A stretch of DNA of 64,000 bases from Sabellastarte sp. h YS-2021 (GCA_964017235.1 OZ024936.1:94772537-94836536), one strand, 5' to 3'; positions 24,690 through 38,284 are shown, counted from the first letter of the stretch. Notes: generated by a model not told the origin, from the letters alone. Translations and numbers: made by a program.

Positions 24690-27600
24690 ATTAGGAACTT
24701 GTTTTTAAATGTTCAACCTGTGGACAGCAACACCAGAAACCGACTGGTAAGAACTGTCAGTTTGTCCAAGATACTCAAAATATCAGTGACTCTAATGTTA
24801 TTGAAGCTAGTGGATCCACAGATGTTAACCAGGACATTTTAATTGCACTGAATCCTGTGAGTTCAGGACTATCATCAATTGAACAGAGAATTTCAAAAAC
24901 TGAAGAGCAGGTGCAGCATCAGTCTCACATTCCCACCAGCCCCTCTGAACAGCCACTGGAAGCCACAGCAGCCACATCAGCCAGCATCGACTCAGATGAG
25001 GAGATTGACTGCATTAGAAGAGATCACGCTCAAAAGATAAGTTCCTAGGCCCCTAATTTCAATGGTAAAAAATTGAGCATTGACACTAATGGCCGACAAA
25101 GGTCGTTTTTATCCAGACAATTCATGTCCTCAAAAAGGTGATCACAACACAGCAGGACACACCAACAAGCATGTATGTGCCATTTGCTTTGGTTTTCGGG
25201 AAAAATTTCAATCAATCAGCAGCTGAATGCAAAACTCTTAAAAATCTGCAACCAAGAAGGCGAATAAAACGAAGAACTGCCCTGAGGCAGTGCAAGACAA
25301 AAAATTAAGTTCAAAGGCATCAAATTACCATCAAGAGACAATCAGTCCCAGCTCATGATACCTCTGTCAAAATTAATTGTCTTACAAGTAAAATTCACTA
25401 AACAAGACCTAGCAGACATTGCAAGGCAGGTGTGGATGTCTCCGCACTAAGGTGTCAGAACGGACTCACAAATCTGTATGGTAATCTGTACAGTAGTCAT
25501 AATGAGAACCAAAAACCTAATGTTGTAACTGCCATTAGTTCACACAGTGAAAATGTGTGTCATAGCACACGCATAAACAGTTACTCGGATAAAAATACCC
25601 TAAGGGGCTGTCACACTGATTAGACTGTGAAGAAAAACCACCAAAAAATACATAGATGTTACAAAACACAATACTGCTAGCAATGACAACACAGAAGACA
25701 AGTATGTATGGGCTCTCAGGTTTGTTAAAGTGAAAACTATAAAAATTCATTGGCAAATTGCGCTTGTCTCAGGAATTGGAATAACCAAAATAAATTTAAT
25801 TTCGGCTTTATATCAAAAGGAGAACTTAAAGTTCCTGAAATTAGTCAACCTTCAGACACGGATCTGAACTTTGCTTGTCTTCATAAAATTATTAACAACA
25901 CAGGAATGTTGAATTTCATGGGGGTCCAAGTCATTCTAAAGTCCCAACTTAACCCCGATAGATGGGATGATCTCCTACAAGGTTATTGGGACACACCATC
26001 TTCCCCTCACTAGTCAGGTTTTCCTTTAGATTTCAACGATCTTGAGAAGCTCACACTGAAAATCACTCATCTGCAAGAAATTTTCCCGATGATGTCCAAG
26101 CATATTTAGATGAGGAAGTTCAACATTCGGCTATTCATGGCCCTCTCACCAGCCCTCTATATGTAACCTTCACATTTCTCCCCTTATGACTAGTGAAAAA
26201 CCTAACGCCTCTAACAAGTTTTCCTTTCAATAAGTTAATAAATGCAGGAACCCATAAAGATGTTAACATTAACACTCCATATCAGCTTACTCTTCCCAAT
26301 ATAGGTTTAATAATTTGGTAGAGGTTGTCATTTATATAAAGTTGATATTTCCCAGGTGTTCCACCATATCGAAATAGACCCTCACGATTATGATCTTCTA
26401 GGACTATATCATGACACCTATTGTATTGATACATGCCTCGCATTAGGATTTCGTCATGGGAGCACCATCTTCCAATGCCCCAGTGACGTTGTGCGTCACA
26501 TTATGTATCAGCATCAATTTGGCATCATCAACTACATGGATGACATCATAGACATTGATTTACCGAGTAAAGTTTGGTATTCTTTCAGCAAACCTAAATA
26601 CATTCTCAAAGATCTAGGTTTTCAACTCATTACTAGTAAAACCATACACCCAACCACTATGGTTAATTGTTTGGGTATAATGACAGATACCAAGACATTC
26701 ACAACTTCTGTCCCCCCCTGAAAAACTTCAACACATCTTAAATTTATGTAACACTTGGAAATCAAAAGAAAAATGTTCAAAACTAGAACTTCAATCTCTG
26801 TTAGGAAGCCTATCATATATCTCTAAATGTGTCAAAATACCTAGGTTTTCCTGAATAGGATGCTTGAATTCCTGGGAAGTATAGATAAAAAATTTAACAT
26901 TGACATAAACATAGACTTCAAGCAAGATCTCAACTGGCTTCTTACATTTTTGCAAGATTTTAATGGCGTCACTTTTTTCGACCAAAAACCTTGTGATACA
27001 CATATGGAACTTGACGCCTGCCCTACAGGCCTTGGAGGTAAATGGGGTGATCAAATTTATGCTATTCCCTCCAATACTACTGACAATAACTTTAATATAA
27101 CACATATTGAAATGCTTAACATTTATGTGGCATTAACACAGGAAAGACCAGGCACCGAACTCTGGCTGCTATTTCCAGAAATGTTCAATTAATGGCAGCC
27201 ATCAATAATATTGAACTAAAAATTATCCACATACCAGGGAAAATGAACAATGTTGCTGATTTGCTTTCAAGATGGCAAACCCCCACACCTTATGAAAGGA
27301 AGAGTCATTTACTTCCCCTAAATACATGGATCTAAGTCCCTCAAAATATCTCATAATTGACTGGTCTATTTAATAGGTCTCCCAAGAAGGATTAACGCTC
27401 TGGCCTCCTCAGCCTTGCAGAAGACACAACAAACTTTTAGACCTGCAACCCTAAGGCCTACAAATCCATGTTCAAACTATTTCTTGATTTTTCCATCTTC
27501 ATGACCTTTACCATCTCCTAAGTAAGTCCACTTCACATTCATGCCTACCTAGAATTTCTTAATTTTAATTGTATTTCACCCTTTGCCATGGATAACCATC

Positions 27601-28360
27601 TGTCAGCCATCAAAACCACTTTTACCTTGTATGCTCTTAACATTTCGGCTTTTTCTGATCCAAGGATCAAGTTGTATAATAGATATCTCCTAATAACCAG
27701 ACCTTTCAAACCTTCCTTCAAGAAAATCATTAATTTCATATTATTATCACAAATTATGCAACTATGTGATTTCATGCACTTAGGCTTTGTGTTCAAATCA
27801 AATTATTTAATAGCTTATTTTTCATTTTTACGTATTTCCAACCTAGTTCCTCATTCCTCATCTCAGTACTCTCCCTTGCAGTAATTTTCCAGAGATAATA
27901 TATTTTTGCTCCACCTGGTCTTCTTATCTTCAGAAAATAGTCTAAAACCTTACAAGCTAAAGACAAGCTGTTAAAATAATTAAAATTCCTCAACTTCTTT
28001 CCAGTCCCTTGTGTCCAGTTACTGCAGTTAAAACCCTTCTTGCAATGTCACCTGGGGATTATAATGCACCCGTTTTCCAATATAAGACAAACCAGTCCTA
28101 GATATCGCACATTGATACTAAGTCAGACGCAATCTTTGACTAATTCTTCAAAAATTAAACTTTGAAAATCAGGTATCACCTTCCACTCCTTCGTTCAGAT
28201 GCCACCATGGCCTTCAATGCAAATGTGCCCTTACAGTATATAAAAGCCATGACACCTGGACGTCGGACTTCTGTTTGGAGATATATCACCCAGGATGCCA
28301 ATGCCTCTCATATTGTAGCTACTACCTTCCAAAAATTGCTATCCTCCTAGTCACTACCAC
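24690..28360 (+). mobile_element. DIRS-like retroelement fossil 2, heavily eroded
   Basis: It has the same parts in the same order as the element at 31.3-36.4 kb. A gag N-terminus lies near 24.7 kb (CSTCGQQHQKPTGKNC, like CSKCTSQHPRPVGKRC). The pol N-terminal region is at about 25.75-26.3 kb, RT at about 26.35-26.75 kb with YMDDII, and RNase H at about 26.86-27.3 kb (MELDACPTGLGGKW, MNNVADLLSRW). The tyrosine recombinase at about 27.5-28.35 kb shows FLRISNLVPHS and SVWRYITQDANASHIV. Broken many times, hence old. Outer borders are uncertain. Confidence 0.85.
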
Positions 28361-28707
28361 TACTTTGGGGCTTGGGGGTTTTAACATCGCCTACCTCACT
28401 TTCTACTCACATCCCTTTCTTTACAATATTTCTTCACCTTAAGTTGAGTGTAACTTCAAAATCACAACCATAAACTTCAAGTCTCAACTTATCTACTCCC
28501 TTATAGGTACATTGTACAAACACATTTCATTTAACATCAATCACTAGATTACCTATTCCTTGAGTTAAGGTTATATTATGTAATCCAATTATGAATTGTG
28601 TGTCTAAACTTTAATTCAATACGTAAAATATGACTCTTATATCATGTACATACCAAGCTGCAAACTCTGTTTAAAGTTGAGGCTACCTCTTTTATTTAAA
28701 TGTCTAT

Positions 28708-28763
28708 AATTAAGGCCACCTTATGGAAAGTAATATGTGACCTAATTGAGGTGGCCTTTAATT
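28708..28763. repeat. Hairpin downstream of recombinase, DIRS-like element 2
   Basis: Inverted repeat: AATTAAGGCCACCT at 28708-28721 pairs with AGGTGGCCTTTAATT at 28749-28763 (one bulged base). A hairpin with a similar core lies at the equivalent place in the third element. Confidence 0.7.
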
Positions 28764-28799
28764 GTGTATCAAAATGTCTTCTCATGTAAATGTATATAA

Positions 28800-31330
28800 A
28801 AATAGATCAGATATAAATATATATTTCCCAATCTGGGATTTCATTGACTTTGGGCTGAGGCAATGCATGATATTCCAAAAATATTATGAAAAAAATCTAA
28901 ATTAGACGTAAAACTTTAAAATGTTTAAAAAATTTATGTTTCTTGGGTAGGGGCTTATATCACTGCCTAGGCTTACATAAGCCAATTTATAGCCACATAA
29001 TTAAGTACCAAGAACTTTATATCTTAACAGCAGTAAAATGGCCCCAAAAGAATGCAAAAGAAATGGAGACACTAGCTCTGTTTTTTATTCTTTGTGAGAT
29101 CTCCCCCTTCCATAGGCTGTACTTAAATTCTAGTGAAAAATATCAGGGCTGACTATTCACTCATGCCTTCAATTATACATATCTGCTGTTCATAATCAAA
29201 AGTTATGGCATTACTAATTTGTAATAATAAAGCTTCATTGTGATATATCTTGTGTATATTACATGTATTTATTTATATATATTATTTACATTTTGCAAAG
29301 TGAAGTTATAAAAAACACTTGTACCAGTAACTTATAAACAGTTTCTGGATAACACTTAGAATTCACTTTCAATTGGTATGGTCCAACTAGTCAAACTTGA
29401 TTGATGAAACAACAGGGATAAAATACACTTTCTTGCAATAGAAACATTACATTGTGACCACTTAAGACAGAGACTTTTTTCTGTGCTAGATGGATAACAC
29501 AAAAAACATATAAAAATTATGGAAGTAATCAAATATGGCACTGGAGCTCCCCTGCCATCCGGACAATTTTTACCCACCCAATTTTGCACTAGAGGGTTAT
29601 GAATCTTCTTCCTCCCCGTGGTATTTTGGCAAGCCTTTCATGTGGCTTGGTCTCCACTTGGATGTCTTCAAATTATCTACTTCAAAAAGGACTTTTACGT
29701 CCTACTTTGATCTCCTCATGGATTATATTTCAAGTTCTGTGTATGAAAGTCATCCAGCAAAACTTTCCTCGAAAGCTACTTGGGGAATCTCCTGGGAAAA
29801 CAAGGTTGCATGTAGGAGTAAAGCATAGCTTGACAAAAGAATAAGGTTAGAGATGTTTTCAAAGTTTACAAATACACAATCAGTATATGGTACAGAAAAA
29901 AATCAATAATTCAATGTCCTTACATGGTAACAGAACTTAGCACAGTGCCTTTATACATTACAAAGATACATGTAAAGCTTCTGAACAATTGAATGATCAA
30001 CCTAATGTCCACATAGAAGCAAATCTTTTACTATAACACACAACCTGCCCTGCCAGACGATGGGAATGGAATATTTACAATTTTGTCTTAAGGTTAGTCA
30101 CAGGGATAATGCCATAGGTATTCCTAATTTCACCATAAGGATTTAAAAAGGTGACAAAGACTCCTCACATACATGAAGCCCCCACCCCCACCCCCCTTGC
30201 CCCATCCAAAAAATTTTCTGCCCTGATTATCATGTCTTGATAATTTGGTCAACACTCATGCTTGGATTCAGGCTGTGGAAAACCAACAAACCTTATGCCA
30301 GCTGCCAAATCAAAGAAGTGGGAGTGTCTTGGAGAAAATTCTCAGTGGTAGTAACTCAAGAGTTCTAAGTTCTAAAATTTGGTAAAAGAAGAGGCATAGC
30401 GTTTTTTATTTACTTATTTATTATTTTATTTTATTTATTTATTTATTTTATTATTTTTTGTTTGGCGGGGGGGGGGGGGTTCAAGTCGTTGAAGCTCACC
30501 AAAACATATCTCTCTCCTAAGAGGGCTGTATCACTTCTGTGATACATCATAAACCCTGCTCGCGATTGTGAAAAATTTGGGAATTCAGGCCTGAATCTTA
30601 TAGCACTTAGTGATCCTAAAACCATCATAAAGTTATCGTATATGGAAAATATGATAATTCCCATTGGGTTTACAAGTACAGCACTCGAGAGTCCATAAGA
30701 GATAATTTTACAAGAATTTAAAACTGCCTTGAAATTATTCTAAACCTTTCCTGATTCTTATCAGATTTATAACATCATAAACTCATTGAAGGTGATCTTT
30801 TCGATCTAACAGCAATGTTAAAGCTATCTTAATGTCGATCAGTAACATTTTATGGCGATCCTAAACCGATGTATTTCATCTTAAGTAAATCATAAACCAA
30901 TAGAATGGATCGGGAAACTTGGCAAACTTATCAGAAGATTTTTGGAGACAGCCTAAACTTACGCATATTTTAGTGCAAATATGATTAATTACATATAGGA
31001 ATAGATTTTAAATATATTTTATGTCCATTTACACAAATATATAACCAATAGATATATCATATGTAACAGTTGTAAAACGTAGTGCTCATAGTTTCCCAGA
31101 ATTCCTTGCAGGTTATGTGATGTTTTTATCATCAGGTAACAAACGGACCCCCTCAGTTCCTCGGTGACCAGTAAGTGTGTGACCTTGACCTATGACCTTG
31201 TGTCAACAAGATAAAGCAGCATTGCGGAGAAATATCTATTTATTTCTTTAACAAGATTTCTATATTACTATTTTTATTTACAGACCATGACAGTTTAAGT
31301 CAATACTTAAAATGTTACACTTAAAGTCCA
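28800..31330. other. Intergenic stretch, low-complexity tract
   Basis: No gene recognised. At 30400-30480 is a TTTA-rich microsatellite ending in a run of about 16 bases made almost only of G. An open frame at 29535-29828 has a faint RT-like look (FMWLGLHLDVF) but is too short and isolated to call. Confidence 0.4.
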
Positions 31331-31335
31331 GATTT

Positions 31336-31466
31336 ATAAGGTCACCTTACCACTAGTCCCAATTTAGAACATTACTGAAAACTGATAAAGTTAAGGTAAC
31401 CAAATTAACTAGAAAGTAAATTAGGAAGAAAATATGAAAGGGGACATTATGGTAAGGTGACCTTAT
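31336..31466. repeat. Perfect 17-bp inverted repeat downstream of recombinase, DIRS-like element 3
   Basis: ATAAGGTCACCTTACCA at 31336-31352 and its exact reverse complement at 31450-31466, 97 bases apart, just past the end of the recombinase gene. This is probably part of the terminal structure that DIRS-like elements need for circular integration. Confidence 0.8.
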
Positions 31467-31570
31467 GAATTTAATATATTTACTGAAGGCATTTTATATT
31501 TTACTGGATATTAATTAAATTTAAAACTTTTAAAATAAGTTTTCCACCCAAATCCCAAGGGAAAGTAGTG

Positions 31571-32561
31571 TTAGGAAGAAGCAAGCTTATCCCTGAACAT
31601 ATTTGCCACCTGCTCACCAGCATCAGCTGAGTCAGTGATATACCTCCACACGCAGTCCGAGGTCCAGGTACCATGTCTTTGAATATTTTGCAGAGCTACA
31701 TTGTTATTGAAAGCAAATGTGGCACCTGAACGACGGAAAGCGTGTGGAGTATAACCAGTGTTTTTCAACTGGAGTCTAGTTAGTATAATGTCAAAATGCC
31801 TCCTGACTCTACTGTCAGTTAAGGGGACCCACTCTCGAGCCACTTTAATTTGAAACGAAGGAAGATTTGCACCTTTAGGTGTAAGCATTAATAAATTTCT
31901 CAAAGCTAAAACTGGACATAAGGTCGAATTTTCGATCCTGGGTACAGTGATAAGCTTCACTTGGTCATTACTTTGCATAGTCTTCGACCATTTAACCAAG
32001 ATAACCACTTTGCCAGTGCGAAATATAACATCCCCTCTACATAGATGCTTAAGAGGTGAGAACTGAGCCACAGCATGTGGGACAAGATTAGACAATCTTA
32101 AGAAAGAATAAAAACTAAGTAAGTACAATGCTTTGAAAATTTGACCCATAAAAGTGTAGTCACACTGACTAACAATTAACTTTAGCAATGGGACATCAAT
32201 GATTTTTTTCAAACTAACTCTAATGGGGGCCTGCCTCTGAATAGCTTTCTGGTAATATTTTAACCGAACGTCAGCAAACCCAGCAACATCTAGGCCAAAA
32301 ATAAGTAACTTTGATTTAATGGCTGACAAGTAATTTGACATTTGAGAGGACCTAACACCATTACACTGCAAGCATTCGAGAAAGCAGAGAAGCTGGATTG
32401 CAGTCACCTGTTGTATATCCCAGGACATAAAGACCACGAAGGCCAGGAAGGTCCTGAACATGGTGGTGTAGGCTCTTTTGGTGGAGGCCGCAAATGCAGT
32501 AGAAAGCCTAGATGTTGCCAGGGAAGCCAGGTGCTGTTCTACTGGATTCGAACCTACAATA
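31571..32561 (-). pseudogene. Tyrosine recombinase of DIRS-like element 3
   Basis: It carries the catalytic pattern of the family: the first Arg in SFLRLSNLVPH, then HAFRRSG (H-x-x-R), then HGTW (His/Trp position) and the Tyr in VWRYITDS near the C-terminus. The enzyme would integrate a circular DNA copy. The N-terminal SAM-like domain precedes the catalytic part. Treated as part of a fossil element. Confidence 0.85.
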
Positions 32562-32565
32562 CAAA

Positions 32566-35346
32566 TTAAATTGACTCATTCACTTTCAACAAATCAACAG
32601 ATACATTAGCCCATGATACTGGATGCACTAATTCCTGCAATTTTTTAAAATTATTACTGCTCAAGTGCCATCTGGACAAGAGGTCTGCTACTGGATTGAG
32701 GCGACCTGCAATATGAACAACTTTCATATCTATGTTGAATGCACTGAGCCATAAAAATATATTCCTAACATATTTGGCCATGACAGGGTCTCTGGTCTTT
32801 CCTGTTGTAAGAACCGAGACCACAGCTGAATTGTCACATCTGATTAATACTGAAGACCCTGCCCATTGAGTATGCCACACCTTTAAGGCCACCAAGATAT
32901 TAATAAGCTCAGTATACGCTATATTCAGGTCCTTCCAATTACTGGGCAAGGGAAGGGAATATACTTGATGATCAAAAATTGCACCTAAGCCCGAAGGACA
33001 AGCATCCAGGTGAACTGACTTATTAGGAGGCTGTCTAAAAATTGACACTCCATTAAACACAGGTAAAAAGGTATTAAACCACCTGAGGTCTTTTTTGAAA
33101 TCTTCAGTAAGACGAATGCGACTACAATGAGTATTATCTCTCAATAGCATTAGCATCCTATTCAAAAAATATCTAGCATACTTTATGCACTTAGCAACAT
33201 ACAACAGTAAACCTAACAATGATTGCAACTCTTTCTTGGTGCAAATTTGTTTGCTAGCCCACTCCGAGCAAACATTTTTAATTACTGCTAATTTTTCAGC
33301 CGGTATAGATACGGAAAGGGCCACGGTATCCACCACAATACCCAGGCAAGTGACCCGAGTGCTAGGGGGTACTAGCTTCTTAGCACTAACCGTAAGACCC
33401 AATTCCTGCAGCAATTCCTGCAGTCTATTAAAAGTTACATCTATTTTGGACGGCAGGGACACACACAGAAAATCGTCAATATAGTTCCAGATACCGTGGC
33501 CCTCCTGGCTCATAATGAAGCGTACCGCGTCTGACATTCTCTGAAAGATGGAAGATCTGTGCTTGAACCCAAAAGGCAGCGATCGATCGATAAAATACTC
33601 TCCCCAATGTAAGCCTAATAAATCTAAATCCCCAGGGTCAATGGGAACATGCCTGAAGGCTCTGCTGATATCTACTTGCTACTTGCTGATATCTATTTTG
33701 CAACCCCTCCCCAAGCGAAGTACTTCCTGAGTAACATTATCTACTGAAGGGTAGGTTAGGACAAATTCTGTACCTAAATACTTGTCAGAAGAGACTCCTG
33801 CATTAACCGAGTTGCCATGGGGCCAGCTCAAGTCAATAATGACCCTTCTATTGGCTGAATTAGGTTTATCCCGGGTCATGAATGGACTGGTATGCAATTT
33901 TTCAATGGGAGGATGTTTAAAAGGACCTTGATGCAATTTTTCAATGGGAGGATGTTTAAAAGGACCTTGATGCCGTAGCTCTTCCTCCAAGTAAACCGAG
34001 ACATGATCCGGATGTTCTGTGGCACTTTTATGATTTATATCATGAGAATTGATAACCCTATCCCTATCAAAGTCCAACGGGAATCCGAATTTAATTAGCA
34101 AAGGCAACTGCCAGTCCCAGTATTCTTGCAAGTACTGTACCCATGCTTTATGGTTCAATTTAGAAGGGACTGGTATCTGCAAGCCCTCATAATTGTACCT
34201 GCCATCTTCTCGTAGCATTTTATGCAACTGCAATATATCATTGCACTTTCTGTTATGACATTTATCCACTACCTGGCCTTTTAGCCCATAAATGGGTATG
34301 AAGCCAAACAAAGGTACGTTCTGGGCTATACATAAAGTATTATCATGAGCTTGCCTTGCCACTTTAAGTTTATCTTTTTTCATAGAGGTTTGTAGTTCTA
34401 ACGCGTACTTATCTGCACTGTTGTCTATTATTTGATTGATAGTCTCAACCGTACTTTTATAGCCATTTTCCATAGGTTTTTTATTTTCTTTTGTGTCAAA
34501 TACTTTTGCAACACTAGAAGCACACAATGACCGGTTAATAGCAGTGTTTGCACTCTCCGAGGGATTTGCACACCTAGTATGAATTAACTGATCATCTGTG
34601 ACTATGTCAACCGCATTCAAAGCCGGGAAACCCTCTGTTACAGTATTTTCACTGAATGTTTCACTGTCTAAGTACTTACTGTCGACAGCAAGCTTACTGC
34701 AGTTGAAGGGTTTTGTTTTCTTACCTTTGACACTTTTACTTCCATCTTTCACGAGCAGAGCTACTGGTGAAACTCCTACTTGACAGTCTGTTTTTACACG
34801 TGCACTGACAGTATTTTGACATTTACCTTCAATACTACTTTCAGTATCATCTTGCTCTAACAGTTTGAACCGGTTTTTATGAACAAACCTTTCAACCTGA
34901 TCATCTTTACATATTAAACTCTGTTTACCTTTATTTTCCACATGTGCACACACGTCTCCACCCATGTGTGACACACCTTGTTGCAAATCAGAACCACTAC
35001 TATGATTTACTACTTTGTTATAATGACTACTTTTACCATAAACTACTGCATTTCTGCGACCTAACATCTTTGACTGCTGGCCTCTATTATCCGACCTTGT
35101 CACAGAAGGGGAACCATGAGCATGTTTAATAGCCCTTTGACCTTTGACTACTGCTGCAAAAGAAAGTGATGGTTTTACTTTTTTACATACAGACAATAAT
35201 CTAGCTATATACTCTTTATCAAACAATTGTTTATTTACAAAACCAGTTTTATAAATACAACGTTCAGAAAATCTCCTGTTATCATGACTTCCCACTGCAT
35301 TACTGCAGTGGCTACCTAGTTTTTTGAATTTGGCTTCTGAGTACAC
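32566..35346 (-). pseudogene. Pol region of DIRS-like element 3 (unknown N-terminal domain, RT, RNase H)
   Basis: The first ~300 residues are Lys/Ser-rich and not recognised. They are followed by a conserved entry to the RT (YNYEGLQIPVPSKLNHKAW, RRVIIDLSWPHG, GCKIDISK), RT with WNYIDDF and CLGIVVD, then RNase H with LDACPSGLGAIFD, RCDNSAVV and NPVADLLSRW. A 13-residue unit (containing GPFKHPPIEKLH) is present twice in tandem near 33.9 kb. The start overlaps the end of gag. Confidence 0.85.
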
Positions 35347-36365
35347 AACTTTGTGACATGTAATCCATCACATGACTCACAAACATGTCTAAAATACTGC
35401 CCAGCAGTCCTATGATGAGTAGCAAATTTACATGACCCTTCTTGAAAAAATCTACAATTTATTCCATTTTTTGAACTACTGGTCTTTTGTTTTTTCAAAT
35501 ATGAACCTTTGGAATTTGCCATTTGACCCACATTTACATGCCTCTGAGCATGTGCCCTGCGAATCCTATCAAGTTTATCAGTGTCTGTCCACTTTAACCT
35601 GTCCGCTTCCATATTAGTCAAAGCAATAGCATGGGATGCCTTGGCTGCCTCCCAGGAGAAGTCAGATGCATCCTCCATCAAATTACCCAAATAATCCAAC
35701 ATACATTCCTTGGCTACATCTGACTTCTCCTCCTGGATACACCGGACAAACCCAGACACCCACTGAGTGATAGTGAGGTCGTCATATGTGGGTCTAGTCT
35801 TTCTACTACCAGTAAGAATAAAATTTTGAGGCCAATCGACCATTCTCTTGACCGAAAATTCGCCCGGACCACCTCTTTGTGATTTCAATCTACCTCTAGT
35901 AGCTGTTTCGTTCAATTTCTCAAGCTCAGCCAAACGCTTATCTACTTCTGATTGTACGGATTCATTCTCCCTTAGATAACCCAATGAGGGGACCACACTC
36001 TCTGTAATACTGTCCGGCACAGGGGCTTGGATCAAATTTTTTTCTAGTGAATTTTTAGCAGAAAAAACAGCACCACTTGCCTGTGAGTTGCCCTGATCCA
36101 GGACTGCTTCAGTCCGCTGCACCCGCCTGTCCATGTTGTCCATCTTCTCGCCCAACTGCTGGAGTTGTAGCAGTATCTGACCGGATACGGAACTTATACC
36201 GGACACTGAAGGGGAGGGGGGTGCAACGGCTTCCACATCCGAAACCAGGGACTCACCTGCCACTTGGCACCTCTTGCCCACCGGACGTGGATGCTGTGAA
36301 GTACATTTAGAACAGTAAAATGCTTTCGGCATTATCACTGAGCAATAACAATAATGTAAAATCAA
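35316..36365 (-). pseudogene. Gag-like protein of DIRS-like element 3
   Basis: About 349 residues. The likely start Met is near 36.33 kb (MPKAFYCSKC). The N-terminus has CSKCTSQHPRPVGKRC and the centre has a short coiled-coil-like segment (LLQLQQLGEKMDNMDRRVQR). A conserved block resembles fossil 1 (GFVRCIQEE, MLDYLGNLMED). The C-terminal Cys/His cluster (CRFFQEGSCKFATHH, HVCESCDG) resembles a CCCH-type zinc finger and may bind RNA. Confidence 0.82.
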
Positions 36366-36370
36366 GAATA

Positions 36371-37526
36371 AAACAGACCAAAACCATTAAAATATACACA
36401 GACATAAAATCGAAAATATCAAGCTCAGTGTAAATTTTTTATGTGTACTGTTCAAATCCAAAGAGTGTGGCGCCAAATTTTGAATGCAAACAAGCTTTTA
36501 TAGTAAAAATCACTAGACCATAACATCCCACAATGCAGCATTTCAGACTGGTACCAGAACTGAAGCGTATGGTTCCCAAGTAACCATACCCCCATAAGCA
36601 TGCATAGAAGTTCAAGTTTTGCTTTCTAGTGAAGTTACAAATCCAATGTATTATCAGGGTACAAACCCCCAAATAGGGCACTGTATCTGCAACATTTTGT
36701 AATTTTGTTGAAAACTATGTAGAGTCAAATCATTTCATAAAACTTTCTTTTGGTGAAGGCTAATCTTTTGCTTAAACTATAATGTCCTTGTTTTGTGCAG
36801 TTCTCTTTTTATCACAGCCTTAGAGAAACAAGCTTGCAAACTCCCCCATCCAACCAACAACATAAAATATGGGTTATTAGCCCATTTATACAGTACTTAA
36901 ATTGAATCAACAACCTGTAATGATTAATGAGTGTATTCCATTCCCATATTTTGAGTAAACCATTCTACTTGTTTAAAACTTATAGTTACTATGTAACATA
37001 GAAATAAAGATACTTTGAAGGAGTCATTGTCTTTGGTGAATGACCCACACATAGTACGAAATACAACCTATTACAATTTACATCCCTTTACTGAAAATTT
37101 TATAGAATGAAACCCATATAGATACAACAGCATTTAAATGTATTAACTAAATTTAGCCCTTTTTACATTTAAAACGGTGATTTTTATCTTTATTTCAAAC
37201 TTTTAGTTTAAAAAGTTTAAAATGTAATGTACCTCCACTTAGATAACACATGTTAAATAAAATCTCGGCCGATTTGAACGGCTGGTAATTATATTTGCTT
37301 ACTTTGGCCAGCTAGAATCACAAGTTCCTTTTTGAGGATAGTGGTCTTTTTGTGTGTGAAAATGCGGGATGGCATTTGGGTGCCACCTAGTCAATTTCTA
37401 GTGACCTTTATACTTAGCAATCAGTATTACACCTTATTTGCATATAACTGGTCACTGGTCAAGCGTGGAACCTCTCTGATTTTAAGCCTGCATTGTGCCA
37501 TTTGCATGATGGACAGACAAGGACAA
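36371..37526. other. No gene seen
   Basis: AT-rich. Probably holds the 5' end of DIRS-like element 3 in its first few hundred bases, including a small hairpin (ATGGTT...AACCAT near 36567-36585). Nothing else recognised. Confidence 0.35.
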
Positions 37527-37535
37527 ACATCTATT

Positions 37536-37735
37536 CATTTGTTGTTTTACGTCGCCTTCAACAGCCAGCGACGGGTAGTTTACAGGTGGAGGAAATCAGT
37601 GCATACTGCACTGTAAACCACCGGACCTCGGCAACTTTCCAACATGAAGCGCCCGGCCCGAGATTTGAACCGACAGCCTCAGTGGTTGGAGGTGAGAACT
37701 CCAACCGCTACACCACCGAGCCCTCTGTTGGACAG
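37536..37735 (-). repeat. tRNA-derived SINE, family B
   Basis: On the minus strand the head reads GGCTCGGTGGTGTAGCGGTT and the body matches 39267-39486. It is flanked by ACATCTATT at 37527-37535 and 37736-37744, a short target duplication. Confidence 0.88.
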
Positions 37736-38284
37736 ACATCTATTTACCCTCCCCTTGTCTCATGGGATTCCCTTCCCGTATTGTATTATGAACAGATTAC
37801 TGCTGTTAGTTTGTTATCAGGTGTTATGGATGTCAGTGGTCAATGGTTGGCTGTGTCCACTTGACACTGCTTCTTATTGTAAATGGGAGCCACTTGATTG
37901 GCCATATAATAACATGGTTACCTTGATGGTTGGACCAGCTTGAAATGATTAACCATTGGATGGAGTTGCGGGTCTTCTTTGACTCTATCAAAGTCGGACA
38001 GATGACATATATGGAGGTGCCTGTACTAGGTGTAATGGGCAAGATAGAACAGTTAACTTCTCTGCAGTTATACTTATAAGCTGTATGCTGGTCTTTTCCC
38101 ATTTCATTTCATTACTATTCATTTAGAACTTTACAATGTCATTTGGTAATTTCTAATTTGTAGCCCTATGGGGCTGATTGTTAGGCAAGCAGTTCGCACA
38201 CATTTTAGTCTACTTCTTTTACTTTTAACATTTATAATTGAACAGTTAGCCAGGCGTATCTGTTTGTTATATCAACTGCGATAA

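Larger units (their letters stand above)
31330..36370 (-). mobile_element. DIRS-like retroelement 3, nearly complete
   Basis: The minus strand reads gag, pol N-terminal region, RT/RNase H, tyrosine recombinase, with long open stretches. It is the best kept of three DIRS-like elements here, with only about two interruptions, so the youngest of the three by that measure. No aspartic protease and no DDE integrase are seen, which fits tyrosine-recombinase retroelements. I saw no methyltransferase domain between RNase H and recombinase. Right border approximate. Confidence 0.88.

Noticed and set aside
29535-29844. Open frame with an RT-like FMWLGLHLDVF string
   Set aside because: Isolated, with no YxDD box, RNase H or other element part nearby; too little to call.
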